DNA of 64,000 nucleotides, taken from positions 1,178,001-1,242,000 of the forward strand of contig NC_026743.1 of NCBI RefSeq assembly GCF_000210295.1, given 5' to 3'. The notes under the pieces are model-generated. The model did no database searches, had not been told where the DNA came from, and saw only the letters and a list, made by a program, of their open reading frames with translations. The position numbers and the translations under genes were made by a program. This document shows, in pieces, positions 35,100-45,016 of the stretch. Source of the stretch: Trypanosoma brucei gambiense DAL972. Its lineage: Eukaryota; Euglenozoa; Kinetoplastea; Trypanosomatida; Trypanosomatidae. Position 1 is the first letter of the stretch. Every line of letters begins with the position of its first letter.

Positions 35100-35228
35100 A
35101 TGCAGCTACCCGATAGAGGGATATCATTTTCTCGAAAGCATCAGCAGTGGAACTTCCATCGAGAGATATGTGAGGTTTTGGGTTACGCGACACGCAGAAG
35201 TAACCGGAGGGCGATGCAACAGAAATAA
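35100..35228 (+). CDS. Candidate small basic ORF (42 aa), unproven
   Basis: ATG at 35100 (MQLPDRGISFSRKHQQWNFH, ending RSNRRAMQQK) and TAA at 35226. It lies after a long pyrimidine tract (about 34955-34995) and an AG at 35038-35039. Base composition is balanced, unlike the surrounding T-rich DNA. The peptide is basic, Arg-rich, with no signal or domain recognised. It could be a real small gene or an upstream ORF in the long 5' region of the CCCH gene. Confidence 0.25.
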   Translation: MQLPDRGISFSRKHQQWNFHREICEVLGYATRRSNRRAMQQK

Positions 35229-35860
35229 CAACACCAAAAAAAAAAACATGTTGATCCGGTTGGAGTAAAGTGTGGGGAGCTTCATAATTCGTTTTTTTTT
35301 TTTACTTTCCTCACCTCTTTCTCTTTCTCTCTCTTTTTCACTGCTCTCATATGGAGCGTGAGCGGGCGGCGTTTGTATTTACTCCAGTTGTGGCACTGCT
35401 CTTCCAATTTCTCCTCTTGAGTGTCAATTTGTTACTGTGCTGTGTTCTCATATATTCCAATGATGTAGTGTATGTGTATGTGTGTGTTCTATGAGGCATG
35501 CAACTATTATTATTATTATTTTTTTTTTAAAAATAGCCCGTGTGCCATACTGATACCTCCGTTGGTAATGAATAAAATGTACACTCGCTTATTCGCCCAT
35601 TGAATAAATTCTCGATGCCTTTTTTTTTTTTCCATATATATCCCACACCCTCATTTAATACACCGAATCTTGAAAATTTTATTTTATTTTTATGTGCGTG
35701 TGAGAGTAAAGGACGAAAAGAAAACAACGCCAGAAGCAGAGGGAGTAATCATAGCTTTAACGTGGCATTTCAACATTTGTGCGGGCAATAGCGTCGTGTG
35801 AAACAGGGTGTGTATTAGTGGTGTGTTTGTGAGAGGGGCGGGTACTTTTCCAGTTTAAAA

Positions 35861-37405
35861 ATGTATCGGCCAACTAACAGATGCGTGGCGGATGTGGGAC
35901 AGGGAAACCCACCAAACTTACAGCAAGTTATGTATTCAGGTTCTGTGCCGCAGACGGCGCCCGTGCAAATGCAACTTCATCCGCATCCGCAGTCGCAGTC
36001 GCATATGGTAATGCGGCCGCAAGCGCATACGATGGCGACAGCAGTGAACTCCAAACCCAAAGTTCACGTCGTCAGTCGAAGCCCACCTTCGCGAAGTGGC
36101 GCCTCTCAAGGCGAGCGTAGCGGTACCGTTCGTTTTGTGTGCCCGCGTACGAACACCATTGTGTGTGCAAGGTATAATCGTACCGTGCACACACGCGCAA
36201 AGCTTCAGCATGGTGCAGTTATTTGTGAGGATTACATGCACAAGTTGCACTGCCCAGAGGGTGATCAATGCCTTAAGGTGCACGTTGCAGCGGAACACAC
36301 ATGGAACTATATTCTACCACATATTGGTGCCCCACAAGGGATTTTCCAACATGGTTTCACAGTTCGGTGTTTCCACCCCAGCATGACGGAGTACTTCAAC
36401 ATCCCCAGTGAACTCGTGTACTACACAAAGGGAAGCATGGAGTACATCTACGATTATAATGAGCATGGTGATAACTCCAAGAAAAAATTTGTACTGTGTG
36501 AAGAAATGATCAATAACAGAATATGCATGTCCGGTATGGCTTGCGAGGACGTCCATGCTGTCATGGACGACTTTAGTTCCGTAGGTAGAAACAGCACACA
36601 CATCGTCGATGAGAAACTGCTTCCGCTCTATCCGCGCCTTCGTCCCGATGTTGTGGTGCGTGTGTTTGAGCAAAACAGTACTGAAGAGTATAAGGACTAC
36701 ACTGGAGATCAGATTCTTGTGACGGATGGTGCGCGGCAGTATTTGTTGGCTCTTGATGTTGAGGGAGCCATCCCACGCAAAAAGATGCAACACTGCGCCC
36801 ACTTCCGCACAAAACATCTTTGCCGCATGGGCAGTGGCTGCAACTTCATTCATGTCCTGCAAGGTCTCGTTGCGAATGCTGAAATCAGCCCACGGTCCAC
36901 GTCTCGTAGTGATTCGCCAACTTCTGAACTGAGTATCAGCGTGCGCAACCGTCCAATTGCCTTGCGGCAGTCTGGCAGTCAGGTTGCAGAGATGTTGGCT
37001 GAGAAATATGGATTATCCCGGGATGAAAATAGTCAGGTAGGACGTCATGCATCTCCTTTTGTTAAGCAACCACCGAATGAAATGGCGTCTCTCCCTCTCT
37101 GTGATGCGGGGCTCTTTCAAAGTAATACCAAATCCCAGGGAAATGCTGTTATTAACAGCAACATTAACGGCAATTATAACAAAGAATACTGCCGGAACGA
37201 CGATTTGTTTCCTTGCGGCGCAGCTGATGCCGGGGACGAGAGGGTAACGCAACGTAATCAACAGGGTGAGCAAATACATGACGGTACGCAACCCGTTGCC
37301 GTATGCTCCAGATTCCGTCAGATAAGTCCACCACGTCGCAATAATCCATACGCTTCACCTGTTCTCAGCCAACAGGCATCGCCACACCCTCGTGAAACCA
37401 TCTAA
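35861..37405 (+). CDS. ZC3H31: CCCH zinc-finger RNA-binding protein, ZC3H31-type
   Basis: 514 aa from ATG 35861. Three CCCH fingers, all C-x8-C-x5-C-x3-H: C122-H141, C213-H232 and C312-H331. The inter-finger segments are conserved-looking (GAPQGIFQHGFTVRCFHPSM; LPLYPRLRPDVVVRVFEQN). The N-terminal 90 residues are Gln/His/Pro-rich and the C-terminal 180 are Ser/Asn-rich, probably disordered. Finger spacing and number agree with the T. brucei ZC3H31/ZC3H32 pair. The position between the MAP kinase and TFB2 favours ZC3H31, from memory of locus order. Such proteins bind mRNA 3' UTRs and change stability or translation; the related ZC3H32 represses reporter expression. Flanked by unusually long repeat-rich intergenic DNA on both sides, as if its own mRNA had long UTRs. 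Confidence 0.88.
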   Translation: MYRPTNRCVADVGQGNPPNLQQVMYSGSVPQTAPVQMQLHPHPQSQSHMVMRPQAHTMATAVNSKPKVHVVSRSPPSRSGASQGERSGTVRFVCPRTNTIVCARYNRTVHTRAKLQHGAVICEDYMHKLHCPEGDQCLKVHVAAEHTWNYILPHIGAPQGIFQHGFTVRCFHPSMTEYFNIPSELVYYTKGSMEYIYDYNEHGDNSKKKFVLCEEMINNRICMSGMACEDVHAVMDDFSSVGRNSTHIVDEKLLPLYPRLRPDVVVRVFEQNSTEEYKDYTGDQILVTDGARQYLLALDVEGAIPRKKMQHCAHFRTKHLCRMGSGCNFIHVLQGLVANAEISPRSTSRSDSPTSELSISVRNRPIALRQSGSQVAEMLAEKYGLSRDENSQVGRHASPFVKQPPNEMASLPLCDAGLFQSNTKSQGNAVINSNINGNYNKEYCRNDDLFPCGAADAGDERVTQRNQQGEQIHDGTQPVAVCSRFRQISPPRRNNPYASPVLSQQASPHPRETI

Positions 37406-38335
37406 TTTGGAAAACCTGGAGTGTCCCTCTTATTCCACTTCCTTACGTTTGTGTTTGTTTTGTGGACTTTGTTGTCTTTTCCGTTTTTGTTTATCTGTCT
37501 TTTTTTGTTTTTTTTTTTTACCCATCGTCCCATCATTTCTTTTCGTTTTTTCCCCCTTCCTTTCAGCTCTCTTTGCCCACGTTCGATTTATTTTCATACT
37601 TTCCCCCTTCGTTTTTTGTTTTTTCCTGTTTTTTTTAAATATTGTGCCACCTTTTTCCCCCTTTTTTGTTTGTTTTATTCCGTTGCCGTGAGATGACATT
37701 AGTCTTTTACTGTTTTTGTTTTTGTTGTTTCCTCCTTTTTTTTCGCTGATGGCATTACGACTGTGCGCGGGAGAGAGAAGAGAAAAAAAATGGTAAAGGA
37801 GAATGTGACTGATATGTGAGGGGTGTTGAGGTAATTTATTGTTTTTTTTTTTTAAATAACTATTCTCCTGTTTCGTCTTATCCCCCACCAAACTCTGCTA
37901 AAGTCCTAAAATAGCTGGCGGGTTTGAGATGTGAATAAATTTTGTTTCCTTTTCACCTCCCTTTCTGCAGCTTTTTTGTCTTTTCAAGTTCCTTTTTTTT
38001 TTCTTGCTTTCTTTTCCTTTTTTTTTCCCCCTTTTCTTGTGCAACTGTGGTGGATGTTTGTTTTATTTGCCTGTGCGATTTGTGCGCCACTGATTGGGAT
38101 GGAAAAAAAAAAAAGGAAAAGAAAGAAAGGCAAGAGGGCGGCGGTGGTGAAAAGGAACGGAATTTGGATGCGCGTGCTTGTGTGTGTGAGAGAGAGAAAG
38201 AAAGAAAGAAAAGAGAAAGGTCATAGTAATGGTGACATCAATAATAATAATAATAATAGTAACAATAAATATTATAATCGTAATCATAATCATGGTAATA
38301 ATGGCAACGACACTAACGGAAGGGGGAAGGGGGAA

Positions 38336-38371
38336 GGGAAAGGGAAAGGGAAAGGGAAAGGGAAAGGGAAA
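38336..38371 (+). repeat. (GGGAAA)6 array, sense-strand G-quadruplex candidate
   Basis: Six perfect GGGAAA units followed by GAGAG. Four or more G3 runs separated by 3 bases satisfy the usual G-quadruplex pattern on the transcribed-sense strand, so an RNA quadruplex is possible. Confidence 0.85.
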
Positions 38372-39906
38372 GAGAGAAAAAAAAAAAAAAGGCAATACTA
38401 TACAATTTGGTATGATATTTAATATGTGGTGTTAAGGGAGGGTGTCTTTTTTTTTTCTTCTTCTGTAAGTATGTGTGTTGGGAGAGAATATCTGAGGCTC
38501 CAGTTTTATACATCAATTAGTTTGGAAGTGTGAAATAATCGGGATGGGTAATTTTTCTTCTTTTTTTTTCTCTTTTTTTTTCTTTTATTGCTTGATGCAG
38601 GAGACGAAATGCGGTGTGTGTGTAGGGGGGGGGGCGTCATTTTTTTTTCCCCTTCCGTTTTCTCTTCTCTTCTCTTTTCCTTTTTTTTTTTAAAATCTTG
38701 AATGAGCCGTTGTGCCGCATGTTTTGTGTTTGGTTTCCTCATTTCCATTTGAAGGACTGGGGCCGCTTTTTGTTCATTTTTTTCATTTTTTCTTTTTTTC
38801 TTTTTTTCATTTTTTCATTTTTTCTTTTTTTCTTTTTTTCATTTTTTTTTATTTTTCTCATTTTCTGGTCTTCATTTGAGGTATGTGCGCTTCCCTTTTT
38901 TTTTTTGTTTTTTTGTTTTTGAACATGAGAGTTAACTGACGGATTGAAGACAAAAGACGCCAAACATTACAAGAAGGGAAGGGAAATGAATACGAGGGAG
39001 AAAGCGAAAAAAAAAAAAAAAGTCATTATCATCAGCAGTTGCGATGGAAAAAAAAAAGGAGTGAAAAGGAAAAAAAAAAGACGAAAGCAAAAGAAGAAAC
39101 CAAAAAAAAATAAATAAATAAATAGATAAAATGAGTAAATAAATATAAATATAAATGTGCGCGTGTATGTCAAGGGCAGAGAAAGGTGAATGCACAAAAG
39201 CTGATGTGCGCACCATGTTCTGTGATGGGGACGGAGGCTTAGATTGTATAAGTGCAAATGTATGTATGTTTTTCTTTTTTTCCTCTTTTTTTTCTTTTTT
39301 ACCTGGCCATGTTTCTTTGTTTTCATTTTTGGGACAATAAGCAAAAAAGTATACATATATTTATATGTGTGAAAGGTACACAAGCAAAGAAAGAAAAGAA
39401 AAGGAAAATAAAAAGAAAAAAAAAATATATATATATATATGTACACGTGTGTCTTTGTGTGTGATCCGTTGTCGAGGGGTTGTGGCCGCCTCTTGGAGCG
39501 GTTGCTTTTTTTTTTTTCTCTCTCTCTTCTTCTTTGAATTAACAAAATTTTCCGTACTTATATATATTTAGAGCCCTCGTCTCGCTCACTTTATATATGC
39601 CCAATTAGTGTGTCCATTGGGGGATATATTTGCTTGTGAGTTACTTAATTATACTTTTGTTTTTTGCAAAAAAAAAAAACAACAACAATAACAGCAACAG
39701 CTAACAAACGAAAAAGGAGATGAATGAACTGATAGGGGAGGAGCAGAAGGGAGCATCTTTTAGTTCTTTATGCCGTCAAACCCCAAATTTTATTTGTGTA
39801 TTTTTTCTTTTTTCCATTTTGTTGTTTCTTTTTCTGAGATTTTTTAAAAATTAAAAATGATCGTGATAGGCGGAGGAAGGGTAAAACATAAATACATTTA
39901 CATGCA

Positions 39907-39959
39907 AATATATATATAAATATATATAAATATATATAAATATATATAAATATATATAT
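39907..39959. repeat. 10-bp AT minisatellite (TATATATAAA)
   Basis: Four perfect tandem copies of TATATATAAA at 39911-39950 with AT-rich partial units on both sides. Confidence 0.9.
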
Positions 39960-40440
39960 GCACATAATTGTATACATATGTGCCCACCTCCCCTTCCCTC
40001 CCCTCCCCCCCCAAAAAAATAAAAATAAAATAAAATCATCCCTATCACACTTTTTTTTCTTTTTCTTTTTCTCACTTTCCTTTCTTTACGGGCTCCTCTA
40101 TTCGGCATGCTTTTCTCTTATTTTCACCAATTAAGGGGAGGATGGAGGGGAGTGGTGGGGCTTGTTTTATTATTATTATTATTATTATTTTGGCAATTTG
40201 CTTTCATTCAATTTCATTTTATTTGCAGTTTCTTCTTTTTTCCCCCTTGTGTGTGTGTGTGTGCGTGTCTTATTATTATTATCATTATTATTATTATAAA
40301 TATTCCGGTTCTTTTCCTATTTATTCCGGCGCGTTACATATATATATATATGTTTGTGTCCTTTTACATTGATGTTCATGTTTTTTATTTTCCTTTTCTT
40401 TTCTTTTTTGCCACTGTGATGATGACCGATGGCGCCAGCA

Positions 40441-40473
<33 letters not shown>
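40441..40473. repeat. (ATT)11 microsatellite
   Basis: Eleven ATT units. Shorter ATT runs recur at about 40167-40190, 40269-40298, 41686-41698 and 43328-43347. Confidence 0.9.
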
Positions 40474-41254
40474 TTTACCACTAGCGCTACCACCATAATT
40501 ATTTTTGATATTATTCTTGATGTGTTTCACGAAGGAGGAGAAATAAAACGAAAAATTTGTTTTTTTTTTCTTTTAAGAGAAGCAAAAGGTAAGCGGATAT
40601 AATTATATAATAGGAAGTGTACATCACAAATGAAGGTTTAGAGTTGAGGAGTGCGTGTGGTGACGGCAAAAAAGAAAAAAAAAAGAAATAAATGCAAAAT
40701 CCAAAATGTCACATAAATTAAGGTAAAGAGATAAGGTAAGAAGTGAAAATGGAAAAAAAAAGAAGAAAAGAAACCAATGGACCGTGGGCTACACGCAAAG
40801 CGACAGTGGAGTTGCAGTGCAGGGAAACGGAGTGGGAATGAGAAATGTGTCTACTTTATTTTTATTTTTATTTTTCGTCTTTTCTCAATTTAAAAGACAA
40901 AAAAGAAAAGAAATATTTTTATTTTGTTCTTTTTATTATCTTACCTTACCTCACTTTTTCTTTTTGTTTCCTCTTTATCCTTAATGACAGTTTATCGTAT
41001 CCTTTACGTTTCCCGCTCCAGAGCCAAATCCTTAAATCCCTTTTCCTTTATATGTTTATTTATATATTTATTGTTTTTTTTTATATGTTTTCTCCCCTTT
41101 GCTTCAACACTTAGAAGGTATGATGTGCGAGGATGTTGGTGTGGTGTAAAACGAAATCAAAAAAAAATATAATAATAATAAATGAAAAAAATGAAGAAAA
41201 AATAAAAGATGAAAAACTGGTGGAGTTGTACAATAGAAATAAATAAAAAAAATA

Positions 41255-41279
41255 ATATATATATATATATATATATATA
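41255..41279. repeat. (AT)n microsatellite
   Basis: About 25 bases of alternating AT, palindromic and able to form a hairpin. Confidence 0.85.
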
Positions 41280-42270
41280 AGCGGGTTATAGTTGTCTTCA
41301 TACGTTGTCTTATATATCCGCTCTTTATACGTTTACTATTTTTATTTTCATTTTTTTCTTTCGTTTTCAATGAATGAGCACATTTATATATATAGATATA
41401 TATATATTTCTATTTATATACACACAAACAGTCATGCAGTTATACACTTATGTCTTATATACTCTCTTTCACACACCATAAATTATATACACATGTCACA
41501 TTTTTTTTTCATTTTCTTTTTTTTGAACTGGAGATCTCTCTTATTGATTTCATTATATACTTCTCATTCTTTTTTTCTTTTTAGTGGTGTTATGCTGATG
41601 TTTGTGCTTGTGTATTTGTATTATTGTGCCCGTGATTTTCTTTATTATTAACATTATTAATAGTAATAATATTAATATTATAATATTATTATTATTATTT
41701 GATTTTATTCGGATTTATACTCTCCTCCTTTTTCTTTCTTTTCTCTTTTGTTATATGAAAAAAAAATAATAACAAGAAAAAAGTTGTTTTTCGTCAACTG
41801 CTTGAAGCAACCACCACAACAACGGCAAATGTTTTATTGTTGTTGAAGTCGGAAATATTTTTCCGTAACCCTATCGTATATGATGTTGTAGAGATTTAGG
41901 TGCCAACTTTTTTTTCTTTAAATTTAATTATTTATTTAATTAATTGTTTATTCTCCTCCTACTTTCACTTTTCTTTAATTTTGTTGTGATGCAAATTTTG
42001 GAAAGTAGATTTCTGTTGGGACAGAAAGAAGAAAAGTGATAGAAAGACACGAGAAAATAAAAATAAAAGAAAATAAAAAGAGACTTCAAAAAGGCAAGAA
42101 AAAAAAAGAGAAAAAAAGAAAGAGAAAAAGAAGAAAAGTAGAGAGAAACATGAAACATGAAAGATATGTTGAATGGTACCGTTTGTTTTTTTTTTTTTTG
42201 CCGCGGTGGCATTTCAAATATATCTTTTTTTTTCAATTTTTCAAAACTTTAATAGAGAGAAGCAAAAAAA

Positions 42271-42368
42271 TGAAAGAAAATCAAAAGAAATGAAAGAAAA
42301 TCAAAAGAAATGAAAGAAAAATCAAAAGAAATGAAAGAAAATCAAAAGAAATGAAAGAAAATAAAAGA
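42271..42368. repeat. 20-bp minisatellite, five copies
   Basis: The unit TGAAAGAAAATCAAAAGAAA is repeated head to tail from 42271. Copies two and onward carry at most single A-length changes; the fifth is imperfect (loss of TC). It is purine-rich on the sense strand. Confidence 0.9.
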
Positions 42369-42607
42369 GAACAAAAACGGAAGGGAATTGGACAAGTTGT
42401 TACGAAGTTGCGCTGAAAAAAAAAACAACCCATAGGAGAACATTTGCGGGGTGATTCTTTTTGTTTTTTCTAGAGAGAAAATGTTTTTTTTCTGGTATGA
42501 TCGTAATAGTAATAATATTGACAATAATAATAATAATAATTGTTTTTTTTGTTATTGTGTATTTACTTTTGAGTTTATTACTGCTGCAATTAAAAAAAAA
42601 AAACACC

Positions 42608-42638
<31 letters not shown>

Positions 42639-43270
42639 CACACACAGGAAGGAAGAGGAGGGATGAGAAGAAAAAGGGAGAAAGAAAGGAAAAGAAACCG
42701 TTATGAGGTAAGACCTCGGATTTACCAAGCGTTTTTTTTTCTTGTTTGCTTGCTTGCTTGCTTGCTTAATCAATTAATCAAATTTTTATTTTGCTTTGTT
42801 TTATTCCACGCGTTTGCTACGATTTTTTCTTTTTTTTCTTTTATTGTCATCATTTGTCATGATGATTCTTACTATTAATATTCTGTTGAACCCACATCCT
42901 TCCTCTATTCCATTATCTTATATTCCTCTCTCTTATGTTATGTTATGTTTCTTTTTTTTTTTTTCCTTTGCTCAACTTAAATTCGCAAACAAAAAAAATG
43001 AGGGGGGGGGGAAAAAAAAAATACTCCCCTACTGGTCGTTATTTCTCTCATCTCGGTCGCACAACGCTAATGGTTTAGAGGCCGATTTGAATGAATGAAT
43101 GAGGTGAAATCATTTTGCTTTTTTTTCTTTTCGTTTTCGATTTCGATTTTGTTTTTTTTTATTCATTTAAATTTATATACCCACGTGCGTTTACGCACGA
43201 TTATACTGACGAGGATTTGTTGTCGTGTTATATAACCCTTCTTTTTTTTTTTCGTATGTGTGTTACCTCT

Positions 43271-43272
<2 letters not shown>

Positions 43273-43301
<29 letters not shown>

Positions 43302-43302
43302 C
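43273..43302. repeat. (ATT)n microsatellite
   Basis: About ten TAT/ATT units, followed 25 bases later by another ATT run (43313-43346). Confidence 0.85.
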
Positions 43303-44494
43303 TGTCATTCCCATTATTATTATTATTGTTATTATTATTATTATTTCAAAATTTATGGGATGTGAGACAGTCGGTAGCACCAAATTTCAATATTTGCTTA
43401 CTTTTATTTTATGTTTATGTTTAACTTTTTGTTTTTTTAAAATTTGATAGGGATGTGGTTAAGTTGGTGGTGTGGGGCATCGATTAAATGAAATATGTTG
43501 TTGCTTTGTAGATGCTCTGCTCCTTCTACCTTTCACCTTCCCTTTTCTTTTCTTTTCTTTTCTTTTTTCTTTTTACTATTATTATTATTATTTGGTTTGT
43601 TTCACTGTGCGTGTTATTACTTTAAGGTTTTTTTTCCTTTTGTCATTGTAATTAAATTCTTGTTAAACAGTTGGGCTACTTAATATTCTTTTCTTTTTTT
43701 TTTCTCTCCAACCAAAAAAAGAAAAAAAAAAGAAAAAAAACGTTATAAATGGCTACAGAAATGGAAGAAGAGGTGTTAGTTGTGCTTTTGTTTTGTAATG
43801 TAAGCAACTCCCCCTCCCCCACCTTTCAAAAAAAAAGAAAAAAAAGAAAAAAAAAAGAGACACAAAAACACAAACACGCGGTCCCTTTTGTATATATTTT
43901 TTTCTTTTTTGAAAGGTGGGGGAGGGGGAAGGGGGCGGGGCGGGGCGAGGAAGGGAAGGGAAATTGAAAATTAAGATGAGGCAAAAGAAGACACTTTTTT
44001 TTTTTAAAAAAATTTCTCGTGTTTAACTTTATTGTTTCTGTTTGTCATTTGCATGCAGTTGCACATTAATAAATGTATAAATACACACCAATATGCATGC
44101 GAATGTGAATATCATCTTCATTTCTCTTTTCTCCTTTTCTTTTCTCTATCTTTCTGTGTTTTTTTTATTTCAAAAAAAAAAAACAAAACAACTACCTTCA
44201 TTAGTTTGCGTAGAGGACGTGTGTGGCTTACTACCGTCTTCATCGCCGTACAGGTCAGGCGCACAACGGAAAGAAATTTGAGGTTCGTTACTTTTTTGCT
44301 CTTTTTTTTTAAAAAAAAGATATTGGTTATATTTGGATAGGGCGAATATCACAAACTATTTTTGTTTTTGGTTTGCTTTGCTTGAGAAGAACGCACACAT
44401 TTATTTATATAAATACATATAAATAAATAAAAAAAGGAACGAAAGAAAGAGTGAAGGAGTAGTGGGAAGGACAGGAGTAAGAAGACGATATATA

Positions 44495-44497
<3 letters not shown>

Positions 44498-44536
<39 letters not shown>
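44498..44536. repeat. (AT)19 microsatellite
   Basis: 39 bases of alternating AT, the longest in the window. Confidence 0.9.
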
Positions 44537-44539
<3 letters not shown>

Positions 44540-45009
44540 GCACACAAAAAACAAAAGCAAAAGCAAAAGCAAAAGAAAAGAAAGAAACAAGGAAGGGAAA
44601 TTAGACACTCTCTTCCCCCCAAGGGGTACCCGCTTCATAGATATTATAAAGGAGCGAGAAACCAAAGGTTGGAAGTGAAAGAAAGAGGAGGAGGAGTAAA
44701 AGGGGAGGGGAAAAAAAAAGAAAGAAAGCGAAGAATACAATCAAACAAACAAAACAAGGCTGGGACAAAGTGAAAAATAGCCCGTAATCGTACGACTTAC
44801 AATATTTGTTCCAGAGGCTCGCACATCTCCACTCCTCGTCCGCTTTGTTGAGTGACAAGGGAAGGTTAACAAAAACATACCGCTTCAAAAGGAGGGGAGG
44901 GAAAAGAAAAGAAAAGGCGACAATATTTAATTTTCCTTCAGAAGGGAGGACACCGTGTCCGGTAGCGCAGGCCTCTTTTTTTTTTTTTCTCCAAATTTTG
45001 TTTGTACGA

Positions 45010-45011
45010 AG
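45010..45011 (+). promoter_or_regulatory. Predicted trans-splice acceptor for the UBL/CHAT-like gene
   Basis: After the T-run at about 44976-44991 the first AG is 45010-45011, leaving only TGACG before the ATG at 45017. This places the start at 45017 (MPTADSTS) and rules out the TTG-initiated extension from 45002. Predicted 5' UTR about 5 nt. Confidence 0.65.
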
Positions 45012-45016
45012 TGACG

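Larger units (their letters stand above)
32294..35860. other. 3.6 kb low-complexity intergenic region
   Basis: T-rich and purine-rich stretches with homopolymers: G-run 32559-32569, the TTG array 32927-32963, T-runs near 33791, 34378 and 35292, and TA-rich blocks near 34217-34236 and 34737-34780. Frames here are Phe/Leu/Val strings without domains. The only protein-like candidate is the 42-codon ATG frame at 35100. Presumably the MAPK 3' UTR and the ZC3H 5' region. Confidence 0.55.
37406..45016. other. 7.6 kb repeat-rich region without a supported gene
   Basis: Almost entirely T-runs, A-runs, purine tracts and simple repeats (ATT, TA, GGGAAA, TGAAAGAAAATCAAAAGAAA, GCTT, CCA). No ATG frame above 60 codons has balanced composition; frames translate as Phe/Ser/Leu, Lys/Glu or Tyr/Ile strings. 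The sense strand is full of UAUUUUUU-like and AUU-repeat sequences typical of trypanosome 3' UTR control elements. It may contain more than one mRNA with very short coding capacity that I cannot detect. Confidence 0.6.

Noticed and set aside
38336..38371. CRISPR-like or tandem array interpretation of the short repeats
   Set aside because: Units are contiguous without spacers and the organism is a eukaryote; these are simple microsatellites.
37931..38422. 163-codon frame with Lys/Gly and Asn runs
   Set aside because: Made of simple repeats (AAT, GGGAAA, GAAA) read through; starts at a non-ATG codon.
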